A stretch of 64,000 nt of DNA from Przewalskia tangutica (lineage: Eukaryota; Streptophyta; Magnoliopsida; Solanales; Solanaceae). Location: the NCBI GenBank assembly GCA_029844215.1, contig CM056732.1, positions 21,561,501-21,625,500 of the forward strand, read 5' to 3'. A program made the position numbers and the translations under genes. Below the pieces are notes generated by a model. That model did not search any database, had not been told where the DNA came from, and saw only the letters and a program-made list of their open reading frames with translations. Numbering within the stretch: position 1 is the stretch's first letter; every line of letters starts with the position of its first letter. Positions 11,783-22,330 of the stretch are shown one piece after another.

Positions 11783-12437
11783 CACGTGATAGATGTACAT
11801 ACATGATGGTTATGTGAACAGGTATCCATGATTTTGATAGGACTCTCGTTATTTTTATTTAAAAGAAAAAGGCACTGCTGACTCTCTGTTTTTTAAAAAA
11901 GGTACAATTGGCTCTATTTTATATGGCACGGTTGGATCTGGTATTTAATTTTTATACTTGTCCCTGTCATTCTTTGGCCAGTTATGATTTTAATTACTGT
12001 ACTTTATGTTTACATACTTGGTACCTGTTGTACTGACCCCCTTCAGGGGGGCTGCGTTCATGCCCGCAGGTGTAGGTACTCAGTTTGCTCATCCGCGTGC
12101 TTAGGATCTTTGCTCAGCTGTTGAGATAGCTTTATTATTCCGGAGTCTAGTCTTTTGGTACATTTTTGGCTATTACAGGCTTATGTACATTCAGGGGTAC
12201 GGCGGGGACTTGTCCCGTCATAGTTACTGTTATACTCTTAGAGGTCTATAGTCACGTGTGGGTTGGAAATATGTACAGTCACAGTTATTCGAATATTTCT
12301 ATATGCAGTGGCGGCCTTATCGGCTTTCCTATTTTATTATATGAGTTTTATTTGCTTCCGTTGGTTATATGAGAGGTACGGGTATAAGGGTGCCCAGGTA
12401 GGGCACCAGTCGCGGGTCCGGGGTTCGGGTCGTTACA

Positions 12438-13339
12438 CTTTAGGCCTTCACATATTGACACTTAATCAAATTAAGATTCACACGAAACTCCCAGACTGCG
12501 TCATATGACGAACTCAATATGTGAAGTACATTTACATGACTCTTAGTAAACACAACCTCTATGTGGGATGATAAATTCCTTTCATTCGCAATATACTTGA
12601 TCAAGCTTAGGATTTGTCAAGTGTCTATACAAATGGCTTTATCACTTTATCTCATCTATATTAGTCGACAACTAGATCATATATCAAATATGTCTCTTGC
12701 ATTGGCCAATGACTTGGTTGACCTAATATCACTGAGAAGCTAAGTGTTCTCTCGAACATCTAATCGAGGAATGAATCCTATTCTTGGCTCAATTACCACC
12801 TTAGTCTGTATCGCAATGTACCCAATTCAAGTCATGTCTTATCCTATAAGAAATTTAAGCTTAGGACAAGATCAAAGTACATTACTCGACAAATCAGGTG
12901 CGTATTGACCTCAAGTCAAATGACCTCTTTCTCCCACATGCTGATAATACTCTAGACATGTATAACAAATAGTTTATCACCAGGTATGTCAATACCCTCA
13001 AAGAGTATTCATGTGTTTATCACTAGCAATCATTACTAGTAGTAAGTGAGACATAGTACATTCTCTAAGAATGTGATGCAGACCACATGTCGACTTATAA
13101 TATATCATTGATATCTCATTCTCAATGATCATCAGTCAGGGCTACTTTAAGAACTACGCTCTATCATTAATATCTCACACTATCAATGACGACGTTAGCT
13201 CAAGGGATGCACATTAATAAATAATATAAATAATTCAGTAATTGCAAAAGTCATAAAAATATTAATCTTATTAATAATATGAATGTGTTCAAGTATATCT
13301 GTCCCTAAAATAATTTTCTCTAGGATATATATACTTTCA
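12438..13339 (-). repeat. Copia 3' LTR, inner remnant
   Basis: Starts CTTTAGGCCTTCACA and ends ACTTTCA on the plus strand. It aligns along its length with 18596-19702 of the 5' LTR, except for the inserted rRNA-like piece there. The missing outer half lies left of the gypsy insertions, outside the window. Confidence 0.9.
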
Positions 13340-13352
13340 ATCTCCACTTGGT
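13340..13352 (-). other. polypurine tract of the Copia element
   Basis: On the minus strand the sequence before the 3' LTR is CCAAGTGGAGAT, close to the common Copia tract AAGTGGGAGAT. It fixes the LTR edge at 13339/13340. Confidence 0.8.
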
Positions 13353-13370
13353 CTAGAGCCAATCTCCAAC

Positions 13371-13955
13371 TTATCTAATGCCCATGTTTTCGAAATGACT
13401 ATTATGCTTGACTAAGCTTAATGGTTTAGTGAATGAGTCTGCTAGATTTTCATCTGTGGGAACATAGTCTAACTTTATATCTTCAGTATCCACCATCTCT
13501 CTAAGTATGTGGTATTTCCTTGATACATGCTTATTTATGTTCGTTGATCTTGGTTCCTTAGTTTGCGCAATCGCGTCAGTGTTGTCACAATAAATCGTTA
13601 TTGGACAAGTGACACTTGGAACAACCCTTAGTTCTTTTAAGAACTCAAATATCGCGACAACTTCCTTACCGGCTTCCGATCCAGCAATGTACTCGGCTTT
13701 AGTTGTTGAATCTGCAGTTGTAACTTGTTTGGAACTTTTCCAACTCACTATTCCACCATTTAAAATGAAGGCATATCCAGATTGAGATTTAAAGTCATCA
13801 AGATCTGTTTGAAAGCTAGCATCAGTGTACCCAATAGCTACTAGATTTTCTTGTCCACCATAGATCAAAAAATATTCTTTAGTTCGTCTAAGATACTTAA
13901 GAATACTTTTGACTGCTTTCCAGTGTTCTTTCCAGGATTCTGCTGGAATTTGCAA
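13371..13955 (-). pseudogene. Copia RNase H, long intact stretch
   Basis: A 194-residue reading with VAIGYTDASFQTD (first catalytic D), SGYAFILNGGIVSWKSSKQ, STTKAEYIAGSEAGKE (E), ITIYCDNTDAIAQ (D) and DENLADSFTKPL at the end. This is the full RNase H order of the Copia group and it ends near the 3' LTR as expected. The domain itself shows no break, but it is cut off from the rest of pol by frame changes. Confidence 0.9.
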
Positions 13956-14890
13956 GTCATACTAAGTGCATAAGCCACATCTGACCTTGTAAGGTCATGA
14001 CATACATGATTGATCCAATAACTGATGCATATGGGATCATCTTCATGCATTCAAGTTCTGCAACATTAGAAGGACTATCCTTATTTGATAACTTGATGCA
14101 TTGACCTATAGGAAAATTTCCTTTCTTGGAATTCTCCATAGAAAAATGTTTTAGCACGTTGTCTATGTATACAGACTGTGACAGCCCCCAACAATCTATT
14201 AGGTCTATCTATGTAGATCCTAATTCCAAGAATGTAGCAGGTTTCACCCAAGTCCTTCATCATAAATGTGCTAGATAACCATTCTTTGACTGATTGCATG
14301 AGAGTCTTATTATCTCTCATTATCAATATGTCATCTACATATATGACAATTAAGACAATACTCTCATCTGTGCATTTACTATAAGCGCATGGGTCTTCTT
14401 TGCTTCTAACAAAGTCAAACGATTTGACTACTTTGTCAAAGCAAATATTTCAACTCCTTGAGGCTTGCTTATGTCCATAAATGAACTTATGTAGTTTGCA
14501 TACTGCTTTGGGTTGAGTCTTGGATGTAAAACCATCTGGTTGTATCATATACACCTCCTCAATTAGGTTACCATTGAGGAAGACAGTTTCAACATTCATT
14601 TGCCAAATATCATAATCATAGTATGCATCTATTGCAAAATTTGAATTGACTTAATCTTTGCAACATGTGAAAAGGTTTCATCATAATCGACCCCAGATCG
14701 TTGATTATAACCTTTTGCCACCAATCTTGCTTTATAAGTCTGTACTTTGCCATATGCATCAATCTTCTTCTTGAAGACTTATTTGCATCATATGGGTCTA
14801 ACCCCTGTTGGCAAATCAACCAAGTTCCATACTTGATTATGTACATGGATTACATTTCAGATTTCATGGCTTCTTGCCATCTCTGTAAAT
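13956..14890 (-). pseudogene. Copia reverse transcriptase, frameshifted
   Basis: Minus-strand pieces: RWQEAMKSEM (about 14860-14890), KVQTYKARLVAKGYNQR and VDYDETF (about 14690-14760), QPDGF, the catalytic YVDDILIMR (about 14318-14345), then MMKDLGETCYILGI (about 14230-14275) and SVIGSIMYVM (about 13985-14035). The order is complete, with breaks near 14640, 14440, 14190 and 13985. It would copy the element RNA; inactive as written. Confidence 0.83.
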
Positions 14891-15510
14891 CAATGTCTAA
14901 CATTGTTTCGATGTAGGTAGTAGGCTCATCCTCATCAGGAATACTTATCACATTGTGTGTTTCAATAAGGAGGTTAAGTCTTTCAGGTGCACAATGAGTC
15001 CTAGTGGTCCTACGGAGTTAAATATTTTGCGTTTCAGTGTTTGTTGTATTTTGATTGTGAGAAGGTGTTTGTGTCTTGGACAATCCAGCACCTCGAGAAC
15101 TTTCAGGAATATCATTTTTAATAGGATAATGTATAACCATTGTGTCATCTTCCATTGGTTGTGTATGAGAGTCTCGCATTTCTGCATTATCCCTCACATC
15201 ACTCCCACTGGCTGAAGGGCATACTCTAAGTACCCATTCATCATCAAATACTCCCACTGAAACCTTGCCTAAGTCATTTGACAAGGGTTTATCCTCTATA
15301 TTATTTTGCACTTCTTGAATTTTTTCAAGTTCTATCTTATTGTAACTCTGTTCCTTTTAGACATAGTCTTCTTCAAGGAAAGTTGCATTTCTGGAAATAA
15401 TAATCTTATGTTCGCCAGGAAGATAGAAGTAATATCCCCTTGTTTCCTTAGGATACCCACAAAATAATACTTCTCACTTTTAGATTCCAATTTGTTAGTA
15501 AACAACTTCT
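14891..15510 (-). pseudogene. integrase tail and integrase-RT linker
   Basis: Minus-strand reading at about 15350-15500 gives SEKYYFVGYPKETRGYYFYL and SRNATFLEEDYV, the conserved C-terminal block of Copia integrase. 15018-15311 is a polar, low-complexity linker (MQNNIEDKPLSNDL onward, rich in N, T and S), typical of the poorly conserved stretch before reverse transcriptase. No catalytic residues lie here. Confidence 0.72.
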
Positions 15511-15930
15511 TTACATATGTAGGGCACCCCGAGGTCGCATATGTCTAAATGTTGGCTTCTTGCCGTTCCATATCTCATATGGAGTTTTCTCTACTAACTT
15601 TGAAGGTCCAACCTTTCTGCTGTCAGTTAGACCCCTCACATTATTACAAATGTGAGAGACACAGGCGATATCTAATACCCAGCAGTGAGAGTTAGTTACA
15701 GACATATTTATTTCAATGACAAACATACTTTGACTAGCAGATCCAGAAGCACCTAGTGCCTTGTCTCCTATTGGATAGTTGCAATCCTTTTCATAAGCCT
15801 TTAGCATGTTGTGAAGTTCTGGAAAATTCACCTTGGTTTTATTCGTGTTGAAGTTCACAATGAAATTCTCAAATGAACCAGGAAGCGAATTCAGGATTAG
15901 GTTGACAGAGACATTTATAGGCATCTTCAT
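15511..15930 (-). pseudogene. deletion-fused gag-protease-integrase frame
   Basis: One open frame of 139 residues joins three parts. Residues 1-62 are Gag (VSVNLILNSLPGSFENFIVNF). Residues about 84-96 are a protease active-site region, read HCWVLDIACVSHIC where the family has a D-T/S-G triad, so the T and G are changed. Residues about 108-139 are late integrase (KLVEKTPYEIWNGKKP). The zinc knuckle and the whole D,D,E integrase core are missing between them, so this is an in-frame deletion product rather than a designed fusion. Confidence 0.75.
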
Positions 15931-16440
15931 TCCAATCGAAGCTAACCTTTATATTAACCCAATCATCTTCAAAACATGTTGTGACACCTGGCCCCCTTCG
16001 TTCAACTTACACTTAAAGAGATCTCTCAACAGTTTATACTTCATTGTCTGAGACCGTGAGTCATAGAGATTCTTCAAGTATTCTAGTATCTCGTTAGGGC
16101 CCATATTTTCATGCCGTCTCTATAACTCATGAGTCATAGAAGATAACATGACACATTGTGCCGCAATACTATCATCAAGATATTTCTGATAGGCCACCTT
16201 GTCAAACAGGGCGTACACTTCAGAATCTTCAGCAGAGACTGTAGGGAGTGTTTTATCTAATACATACTCAATCTTTTCTAATAGCAACAAACGCAAATTT
16301 CTTAACCAGTCAGAAAAATTGGCTCAATTCAGCTTGTTTGTTTCAACCAACATTTTATGTGACATTCGACATTGTAACTGAAGAAAAGATAGACTTGAAA
16401 TTAACATTCTAACATAATTTCTATTTGAACACATTCGTTA
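15931..16440 (-). pseudogene. Copia gag N-terminal part, broken
   Basis: Minus-strand readings include VAYQKYLDDSIAAQCVMLSS (about 16145-16205), EILEYLKNLYDSRS (about 16060-16110) and KLNEGGQVSQHVLKMIG, which match the UBN2/retrotransposon gag fold in order. Stops and a frame change lie between them. It would encode the particle protein. Confidence 0.7.
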
Positions 16441-17060
16441 ACTAATTTACATGGTCTTTAGTTTAAATTAGCTCCCACTATTTTAACATACCCTTTTAAC
16501 CCATGAAAGAATACATACTCATATCAAATACGGTCATAATGGGCTAAGATCGAGAATCATGGTGTCTCCGCGTTTGCTGAGGATGATAACTTCAACAACA
16601 TGATCTGGTAGGTCTCTAAACCAATTACAAACAGTTTGCAACTCTTGGTTGATCGCATATTCTAAACAATACGATCTGCGTCCCTCGGCTGTCCGACACT
16701 GGGGCGCCAAGACAGCCTAGCAAGGCAACCTCATTATGCGACTGCAATTATGTATCTAAGTGGCTTTGCCTTCATCGAGCAAACACTGGGTGTAAATACT
16801 CATAAAATTTTATCACTTACTACAATATTTATATGCTTCTATGAAAGGGTCTGAGTCCTCGTAGACTTAGAGCAAATGCTGAGGCATAAATACTCATCTC
16901 GCCAAAAACGATTTTGCACCACAATCAATTATAACGGACGACGCGTTCATTTTAAATGAGACTTGTATTAAATTTTGGGGAACATTTTAATTCAAGGTTA
17001 TATTCAAGATCAACTATTACATGTTTCAAACATTACTCAAAGCATTTAAAAACATGTATT

Positions 17061-17190
17061 TGGGCGCCACCTACCCAAGCATGATTGCAGACTCTAAACT
17101 AATTTTGGGTGCCGCCTACCCAAGCATGATTGCGGACTCTAAACTAGTTTTGGGCACGCCTACCAAACATGATTTGCGGACTCTAAAACT
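17061..17190 (-). repeat. tandem repeat, about 48 bp x 2.7
   Basis: Units read TACCCAAGCATGATTGC then GGACTCTAAACTAATTTTGGG on the plus strand. The third unit has lost several bases. The 105-residue plus-strand frame across it simply reads the repeat. Confidence 0.85.
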
Positions 17191-17295
17191 TAGTAAAGTA
17201 AATGAAGATCATTTAGCACGTAAATCGTATACCAACATACTGTGTAATAATAATCATAGATTAAATTTCAAAAAAATGATATTTCAACTCTCTGG

Positions 17296-17530
17296 ACATC
17301 AGGCGCTGCGACGCTCCACCATAGAGCTGCGGCTCTGAACAGGCAGAAACTTTTGATTTCTATTTCTGTGAATTAGGGCCGCGACGCTCCACTATGGGGC
17401 CGCGGCGCCTCAGTTCCAGTGAGCTCTGAATTTTAAACGAAGGTTTTAATCACGACTCCTGATAATGACCGTGACCGGCACCGCGGCACTCTGACATGGA
17501 GTCGCAGCGCCAACGTCCTTTTCAGAGCAG
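17296..17530 (-). repeat. GC-rich dyad block in leader
   Basis: Repeats of GCTGCGACGCTCCACCATAG and GGGCCGCGGCGCC with GCCGCGACGCTCCACTATGG, then GGCACCGCGGCACTCTGACA. One copy is followed by CTCAGTTCCAGTGAG, which matches the hairpin arm next to the GC block in the unrelated Copia LTR at 32391. The context is AT-rich. Confidence 0.72.
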
Positions 17531-17900
17531 TTTTCGCACTGATTTTCTAAAAATCGTCCAACCCCTTAAATCTAATTTAGGGTTCAGATTACAGGTCCTT
17601 TACTACCACCCACCATTATCAATAACGCACATGTAGACCATCATCCATTTCTACACGTTCTTTGTCGTGCACCATATTCACAATGAACTGGTTTCTGCAC
17701 AAGGCTCAGTTCGTGCTAGAACGGAATGACTTCCTCGATTTAGCGTAGTTGATAATTTAGGGTGATTTCAAAGGTTAATCGCTCAGTCAAAGTCTGTCAG
17801 ATTTCAATAGCCTTGTTTTAATTCAGATTAAAATCAATTTTACGTTTAACCCATATTATTATATCTTTCAATTTGTTACGTAACCATTGAACCAGCCTGA

Positions 17901-17912
17901 GCTCTGATACCA
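17901..17912 (-). other. primer-binding site, initiator tRNA-Met
   Basis: GCTCTGATACCA on the plus strand is the reverse complement of TGGTATCAGAGC. It lies one base from the LTR edge (TGTAGAATTTTG at 17914), which confirms that the element runs on the minus strand. Confidence 0.95.
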
Positions 17913-18317
17913 CTGTAGAATTTTGTTGGGTCTAAAACACACAAGTAAGGCACACCGAAAGTTTAAATTTTTTATTAACTTACTTGCCCCAATAATTCTG
18001 TCTGTGGTATGATTACGTTACAATTGAAACCTGTAAAAACATGAGAAACAAACTTACAGTTGATATTCTTAAGTCTCTACTAAAAGGTGCGCACTCGATT
18101 GTCTCGCCAGTGCAAGCCTTATTCTGATATACTCTCCGTCGGAAAGTCAGGAAATCTTGGCAGAGGTTTGAGAGTATTTTAATTCCTGAACTCTGAGTTA
18201 AGAAAGTAAGAATTCAAGTGTAAATTCTATGTAGAATTCGTAACCTAAATTATGATGTTAAGTGCTGAATATATAGGGGAGATTATGATACAAATCGATC
18301 GATTAGGCTTAAAGCAC

Positions 18318-18395
18318 ATTCCCAAAGCGAAGTTGCGATGGGCGGTCGGCTGGGGCCTTTGTCGTACACGGCGCCGCGAATTGACCTGCGAGGCA
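18318..18395 (-). repeat. GC-rich segment in Copia LTR
   Basis: Contains GATGGGCGGTCGGCTGGGGC and ACACGGCGCCGCGAATTGAC in AT-rich surroundings, about 1.3-1.4 kb from the LTR start in element direction. The position differs from the blocks in the other LTRs. Confidence 0.5.
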
Positions 18396-19037
18396 TTGTT
18401 TGCTGCCCTTTTATTTTAAGTTTCAGCACGTTTTAATTTTAATTAAATCCAAAATCTAATTTTGACTTAATTAATTTCCATCAAATGGATTTTATTTCAT
18501 AATTTATTATTGGTTAAAATATCTCGATTCTAAATCGAATATTTTATACTCTCTCAATATACCATTTGATCGAAAAGACAATCGACTTAGTGTGACTCTT
18601 TAGGCCTTCACACATCGACACTTAATCAAATTAAGGTTCACACGAAACTCCTAGACTGCACCATATGACGAACTCAATATCTGAAGTACGTTTACAAGAC
18701 TCTTAGTAAACACAACCTCTATGTGGGATGATAAATTCCTTTCATTCGCAACACACTCGATTAAGCTTAGGATTTGCTGAGTCTCTATCCAAATAGCTTG
18801 ATCACATTATCTCATCTATATTAGTCGACAAGTAGATCATATCTCAAATATGTCTCTTGCATTGGCCAATGACTTGGTCGACCTAATATCACTGAGAAGC
18901 TGAGTGTTTCTCGAATATCTAATCGGCGAATGAATCCTATTCTTGGCTCAACTACCACCTTAGTCTGTATCGCGATGTACCCAATTCAAATCATGTCTTA
19001 TCCTATAAAGAATTTAAGCTTAGGACATGATCAAAGT

Positions 19038-19231
19038 CTATCTGGGTCCCTACCGACGCGGAGGTGCGAAAGCATGAGGAGCGAACAAGATTAGATACCC
19101 TGGTAGTCCATGCCCTAAACGAGTCGCGAAGTTTGACTTCGCGCGTGACGCATGATTGATTTTCGCCGCCCTCGCGGCGCAATCTCTGTTGATTAGGTCG
19201 ACCTTGCCTCGGCAAATATAGCTCTACCCGA
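19038..19231 (+). other. rrn18: plant mitochondrial 18S rRNA fragment inserted in LTR (NUMT-like)
   Basis: 19038-19124 reads CTGGGTCCCTACCGACGC, then GGTGCGAAAGCATGAGGAGC, then GATTAGATACCCTGGTAGTC and CATGCCCTAAACGA. This is the region of small-subunit rRNA around the universal 790 loop. The GGTCCCTAC and CATGCCCTAAACGA wording matches plant mitochondrial rrn18 rather than chloroplast 16S. 19125-19231 does not continue the rRNA; it has hairpins (CGCGAAGTTTGACTTCGCG and CGCCGCCCTCGCGGCG) and I do not recognise it. The other LTR of this element lacks the insert. There is no clear target-site duplication. Confidence 0.82.
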
Positions 19232-19702
19232 ATTACTCTACAAACTATGTGCATATTGACCTCAAGTCAAAGGACCTCTATCTACCACATGCTGATAATA
19301 CTCTAGACATGTATAACAAATAGTTTATCAGCAGGGCATGCCAATACCCTCTAAGAGTATCCATGTGTCCATTACTAACAATCATTATAAGTAGTAAGTG
19401 AGACATACTACATTCTCTAAGAATGTGATGCAGACCACATGTCGACTTATAATATATCATTGATATCTCATTCTCAATGATCATCAGTCGAGACTACTTT
19501 AAGAACTACGCTCTATCATTAATATATCACACTATCAATGACAACGTTAGCTCAAAGGATTCACATTAATTAATAATATAAACAATCAAATAATAATTCA
19601 GTAATTGTAAATGCCATCAATAAATTAATCTCATTAATAATACGAATGTGTTCAAGTACATCTGTCTTTAAAATAATTGTCTCTAAGACATATATATTTT
19701 CA

Positions 19703-21256
19703 TATAGAACACATGATGGCTTACAGGATTAACTAACATTTTGAAAGCACTTCCAGATAAAGGTTGGGCTGCATTTTGTTAGAATTCCAAAGTCTATTAT
19801 GATTGTGTTGATATAAATATGCATTTCTTTATCTTTAATCAGAATTTTCTAATTCTAACTCTAAAAATTTCCTCCTTGTACGGTTACCCCATGTCACTTA
19901 ATTTTACCCAAATACAGAAAAATAGTTCAAAATTGATATCTCAAAAGCAAAATATTTAATGTCAAACACTCATATAAAAAAGTTAATAATTAACTCCTCT
20001 TGTTAGTTACTGGGAATTATAATGGAAGAATTGTTTATTCCGTAATAAGCAATAAATCAATAGAATATTTTTATGTTTAAATAATTTAATATTTACATTA
20101 CTAATATATGTATTCTTATTACATATTCTATCCTATATAATTTAATGTGGGTAACCAAACGTTGCAAAAATATATAGATAATGAAGGAAGAAAATAGTGT
20201 GGGGTTTCTATGTGAATACCCCAAACAACTTTTTGTAGTGAAGCAAAAAAAGGAAGGGTAGGGGCACAGTCCAATGACAAAGGAGGGGGCTTAAGACGCT
20301 CTAGACATTTTCAGCGTGAGATCGATTTTCAGTGGGAGCATTCTGCTCTCTTTTGAAGTTGATCCTTTTAGATGATAGCAATTGTCAGTTCTCAAACACG
20401 GGTTATTGGAGCACATCCCGCGATTTACTAGTAATAGTGTTGAGGCCGATCTACTTATCTTGGAATTTAGTCGTATGAACACGAATATAAAAAAAGTAGA
20501 GGAACCTTATATTCTAGTATAGAATTTGAAGTTTCCACTTTCCAAGGACAAATCTCTTTATCTAATAAACGAGGAGAAAATTGAATATTGGAGTAGACCT
20601 GACAACCATAGCCTTCTGATTTTTGTTTCTCAAAGCTAACATTAAAAGCACGCAATTTGGTACTACTATTCAATTCTCAATGGCATTTCATTTCATCCAT
20701 AATAAATGTCAAACGAAAAGTACAACCCTTCATAAAAGCTTTTCCTTACTCCGGAGATCTCTAGAATTGGACAGTGTCCACCTATTTCCTGTCTATTTAT
20801 TCTATTTATTTAGGATCAGAACCTGTTACTTGGGCCTTTTAAATAACACCCACTATTGCCACCACCTCTATCAGAATTGCATTTAATTGAACGGTTTTTC
20901 CTTCGAATGGGCTAATCTATAATTTTTGCACCTCAAATGAAGGTTATGCCTGGGCATAAGTTCTTTAGAGAATCCATCACAAATTGTGTTGGATTCCTTA
21001 AAGAGTTTATGCCCCAATAGACATAAATTTCTGAAAGAGAATAATCTCTTGATTATTTTCATTAAAGTTTATATCTTCAAGCCAACATAAGTTATTAAAT
21101 CGATAATTTTTTTATATTTTTTAAACCAAATAGTAACTTGGAGTAGAAAATCACATTTTAATCCGAAGTATAAAATCACAAAGATGTTTAATCTCGCAAA
21201 AAATAGAAAACTATCCCAAAGATTACTTTGGCCAACATGTACTTTTCACTGTTAAT
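19703..21256. other. AT-rich spacer with no recognised gene
   Basis: About 1.55 kb between two Copia elements. Short open frames at 20291-20886 have no domain I recognise, and no long frame, splice pattern or terminal repeat stands out. An imperfect inverted repeat is at 20952-21015. It could be old intergenic DNA or an unrecognised TE remnant. Confidence 0.5.
20952..21015. repeat. imperfect inverted repeat, about 24-bp arms
   Basis: The left arm GGGCATAAGTTCTTTAGAG with AATCCA pairs with the right arm TGGATTCCTTAAAGAG with TTTATGCCCC, across a loop of about 13 bases. A further TTATGCC immediately to the left makes a short perfect palindrome with the left arm. It may be a tiny MITE-like fold-back or chance. 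Confidence 0.5.
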
Positions 21257-21261
21257 CTTTG

Positions 21262-21585
21262 TGAAAGAAATAATCTCTTAATTATTTTCATTAATGAAAT
21301 AGAGTATATATACAATTTACAATTTTCCATAATAGGAAAATCTTATTCCTATTTTACTCCCAAAATTATATTCTAGTAGTACAAGAATCATATAATTATG
21401 GTAAGTGTACCATACTAATTAATACAATATTTACACTATAATATTTACCTAAAATCTTCCATTAAACCGTGATATACACGGTGTGTATATCACCGTGTAT
21501 ATCACGGGCTGGACAACAACAATTCAGGAACAAAACCGTGACATACACTTCTTAAGGTAAGTGTATATCACGTGTATATTTAACA
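21262..21585 (-). repeat. 3' LTR of Ale-like Copia (324 bp)
   Basis: Starts TGAAAGAAATAATC and ends TTTAACA on the plus strand. It is 28 bp longer than the 5' LTR, partly because of an extra half of a hairpin at 21467-21507. Confidence 0.92.
21467..21507. repeat. perfect 17-bp inverted repeat in LTR
   Basis: CCGTGATATACACGGTG and CACCGTGTATATCACGG are exact reverse complements across a seven-base loop. The 5' LTR (near 26281) has only one arm, CGTGTATATCACGG. Either one LTR gained an arm or the other lost it after insertion. Confidence 0.85.
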
Positions 21586-21589
21586 CACT

Positions 21590-22330
21590 CCGCAGTCATA
21601 ACGGGAGGTCTTCGTACGCTGAGACTATCCCTAAAATCTTCAAAAAGGACCGAGAGAAGACCTTTGGTAAATATGTCTGCAATTTGATATCTGGAAGGGA
21701 CGTGACAAACACATACTTGTCAACGAGCTACCTTTTCGCGAACAAAGTGGATATCCATCTCTATATGTTTAGTGCGCTGGTGCAGAACCAGATTACCAGA
21801 AAGGTAGATGACACTAACATTATCATAATAAACCAAGGTAGCTTTTTGAATAGGACAATGAAGCTCTAAAAGAAGATTACGTAACCAACAGAATTCAAAG
21901 ACCACATTGGCTACCCCTCGATACTCGGCCTCTACACTAGAGCGGGACAAAGTCGACTGACGCTTTGCAAACCAGGAGACCAAGTTATTACCAAGAAACA
22001 TACAATAGCCAGACGTAGAGCGTTTGATGTCCGGACAGCCACCCCAATCAACATCTGTATACGAGACAAGTGTAGACGTCGATGAAGGATATAAATGTAA
22101 GCCACAGTTAAGTGTCCCATGGATGTACTAAATAATGTGTTTGAGCACATTCATATGCTCAACCCTGAGATCATGCATAAACAAACACACATATTGTATG
22201 TGTAATATATGGTCTCGTGAATGTAAGATACTGAAGGGCCCCTGCAAGACTGCGATAGAGGGTAGGATCCTCGTAAGGTGAGCCAGCTGAAGCACCTAGC
22301 TTGGGCTTAGTATCAACTGGAGTGGAAGTA
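21590..22330 (-). pseudogene. Copia RNase H
   Basis: The minus strand reads CGLHLYPSS (about 22085-22115), then SWFAKRQSTLSRSSVEAEYR (about 21920-21980, catalytic E), YYDNVSVIYLS (D, about 21820-21850) and HQRTKHIEMDIHFVREKV near 21740. The frame 21720-22001 is open. The order and closeness to the 3' LTR are as expected. A stop interrupts the part near 22128. Confidence 0.85.

Larger units (their letters stand above)
9670..12442 (+). mobile_element. solo LTR of a gypsy element with TSD CTTTA
   Basis: An LTR at 9675-12437 starts TGTTACACCCCG and ends CGTTACA. It is flanked by the direct repeat CTTTA at 9670-9674 and 12438-12442. No primer site or coding part adjoins it, so it is a solo LTR left by recombination between two LTRs. 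It belongs to the same broad family as the chromovirus before it (shared start, AAGGTATGTGAA block at about 11230, shared end GGGTCGT-ACA) but is diverged. It splits the Copia LTR that continues at 12438. Confidence 0.92.
16441..17900 (-). other. untranslated leader of the Copia element
   Basis: About 1.4 kb between the 5' LTR primer site and gag with no credible coding frame. It holds a tandem repeat (17061-17190) and a GC-rich dyad block (17296-17530). A leader this long is unusual for Copia and may have gained sequence. Confidence 0.6.
12438..19702 (-). mobile_element. Copia element, minus strand, 3' LTR cut by gypsy insertions
   Basis: From right to left: 5' LTR (17914-19702), primer site, leader, gag, a collapsed protease/integrase part, reverse transcriptase, RNase H, polypurine tract, 3' LTR (12438-13339, continuing beyond the left edge of the window). 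Copia domain order and the RNase H motifs support the superfamily. The remaining 3' LTR begins at a point matching 18596 in the 5' LTR, because the chromovirus and a solo LTR inserted there. The coding part has a large internal deletion. Confidence 0.9.
17914..19702 (-). repeat. Copia 5' LTR (1789 bp)
   Basis: Plus-strand ends are TGTAGAATTTTG and TATTTTCA, so TG...CA. The right flank TATAG would be the target-site duplication, but its partner lies outside the window. The part from 18596 on aligns with 12438-13339. It contains a GC-rich segment (18318-18395) and a foreign insert (19038-19231). Confidence 0.9.

Noticed and set aside
19038..19231. Bacterial contamination carrying 16S rRNA
   Set aside because: The piece is only about 190 bp, sits between matching halves of a plant LTR, and its wording fits plant mitochondrial rrn18 better than bacterial 16S or chloroplast 16S.
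20291..20886. Possible gene between two Copia elements
   Set aside because: Frames are short, on both strands, without recognised domains or a convincing exon series.
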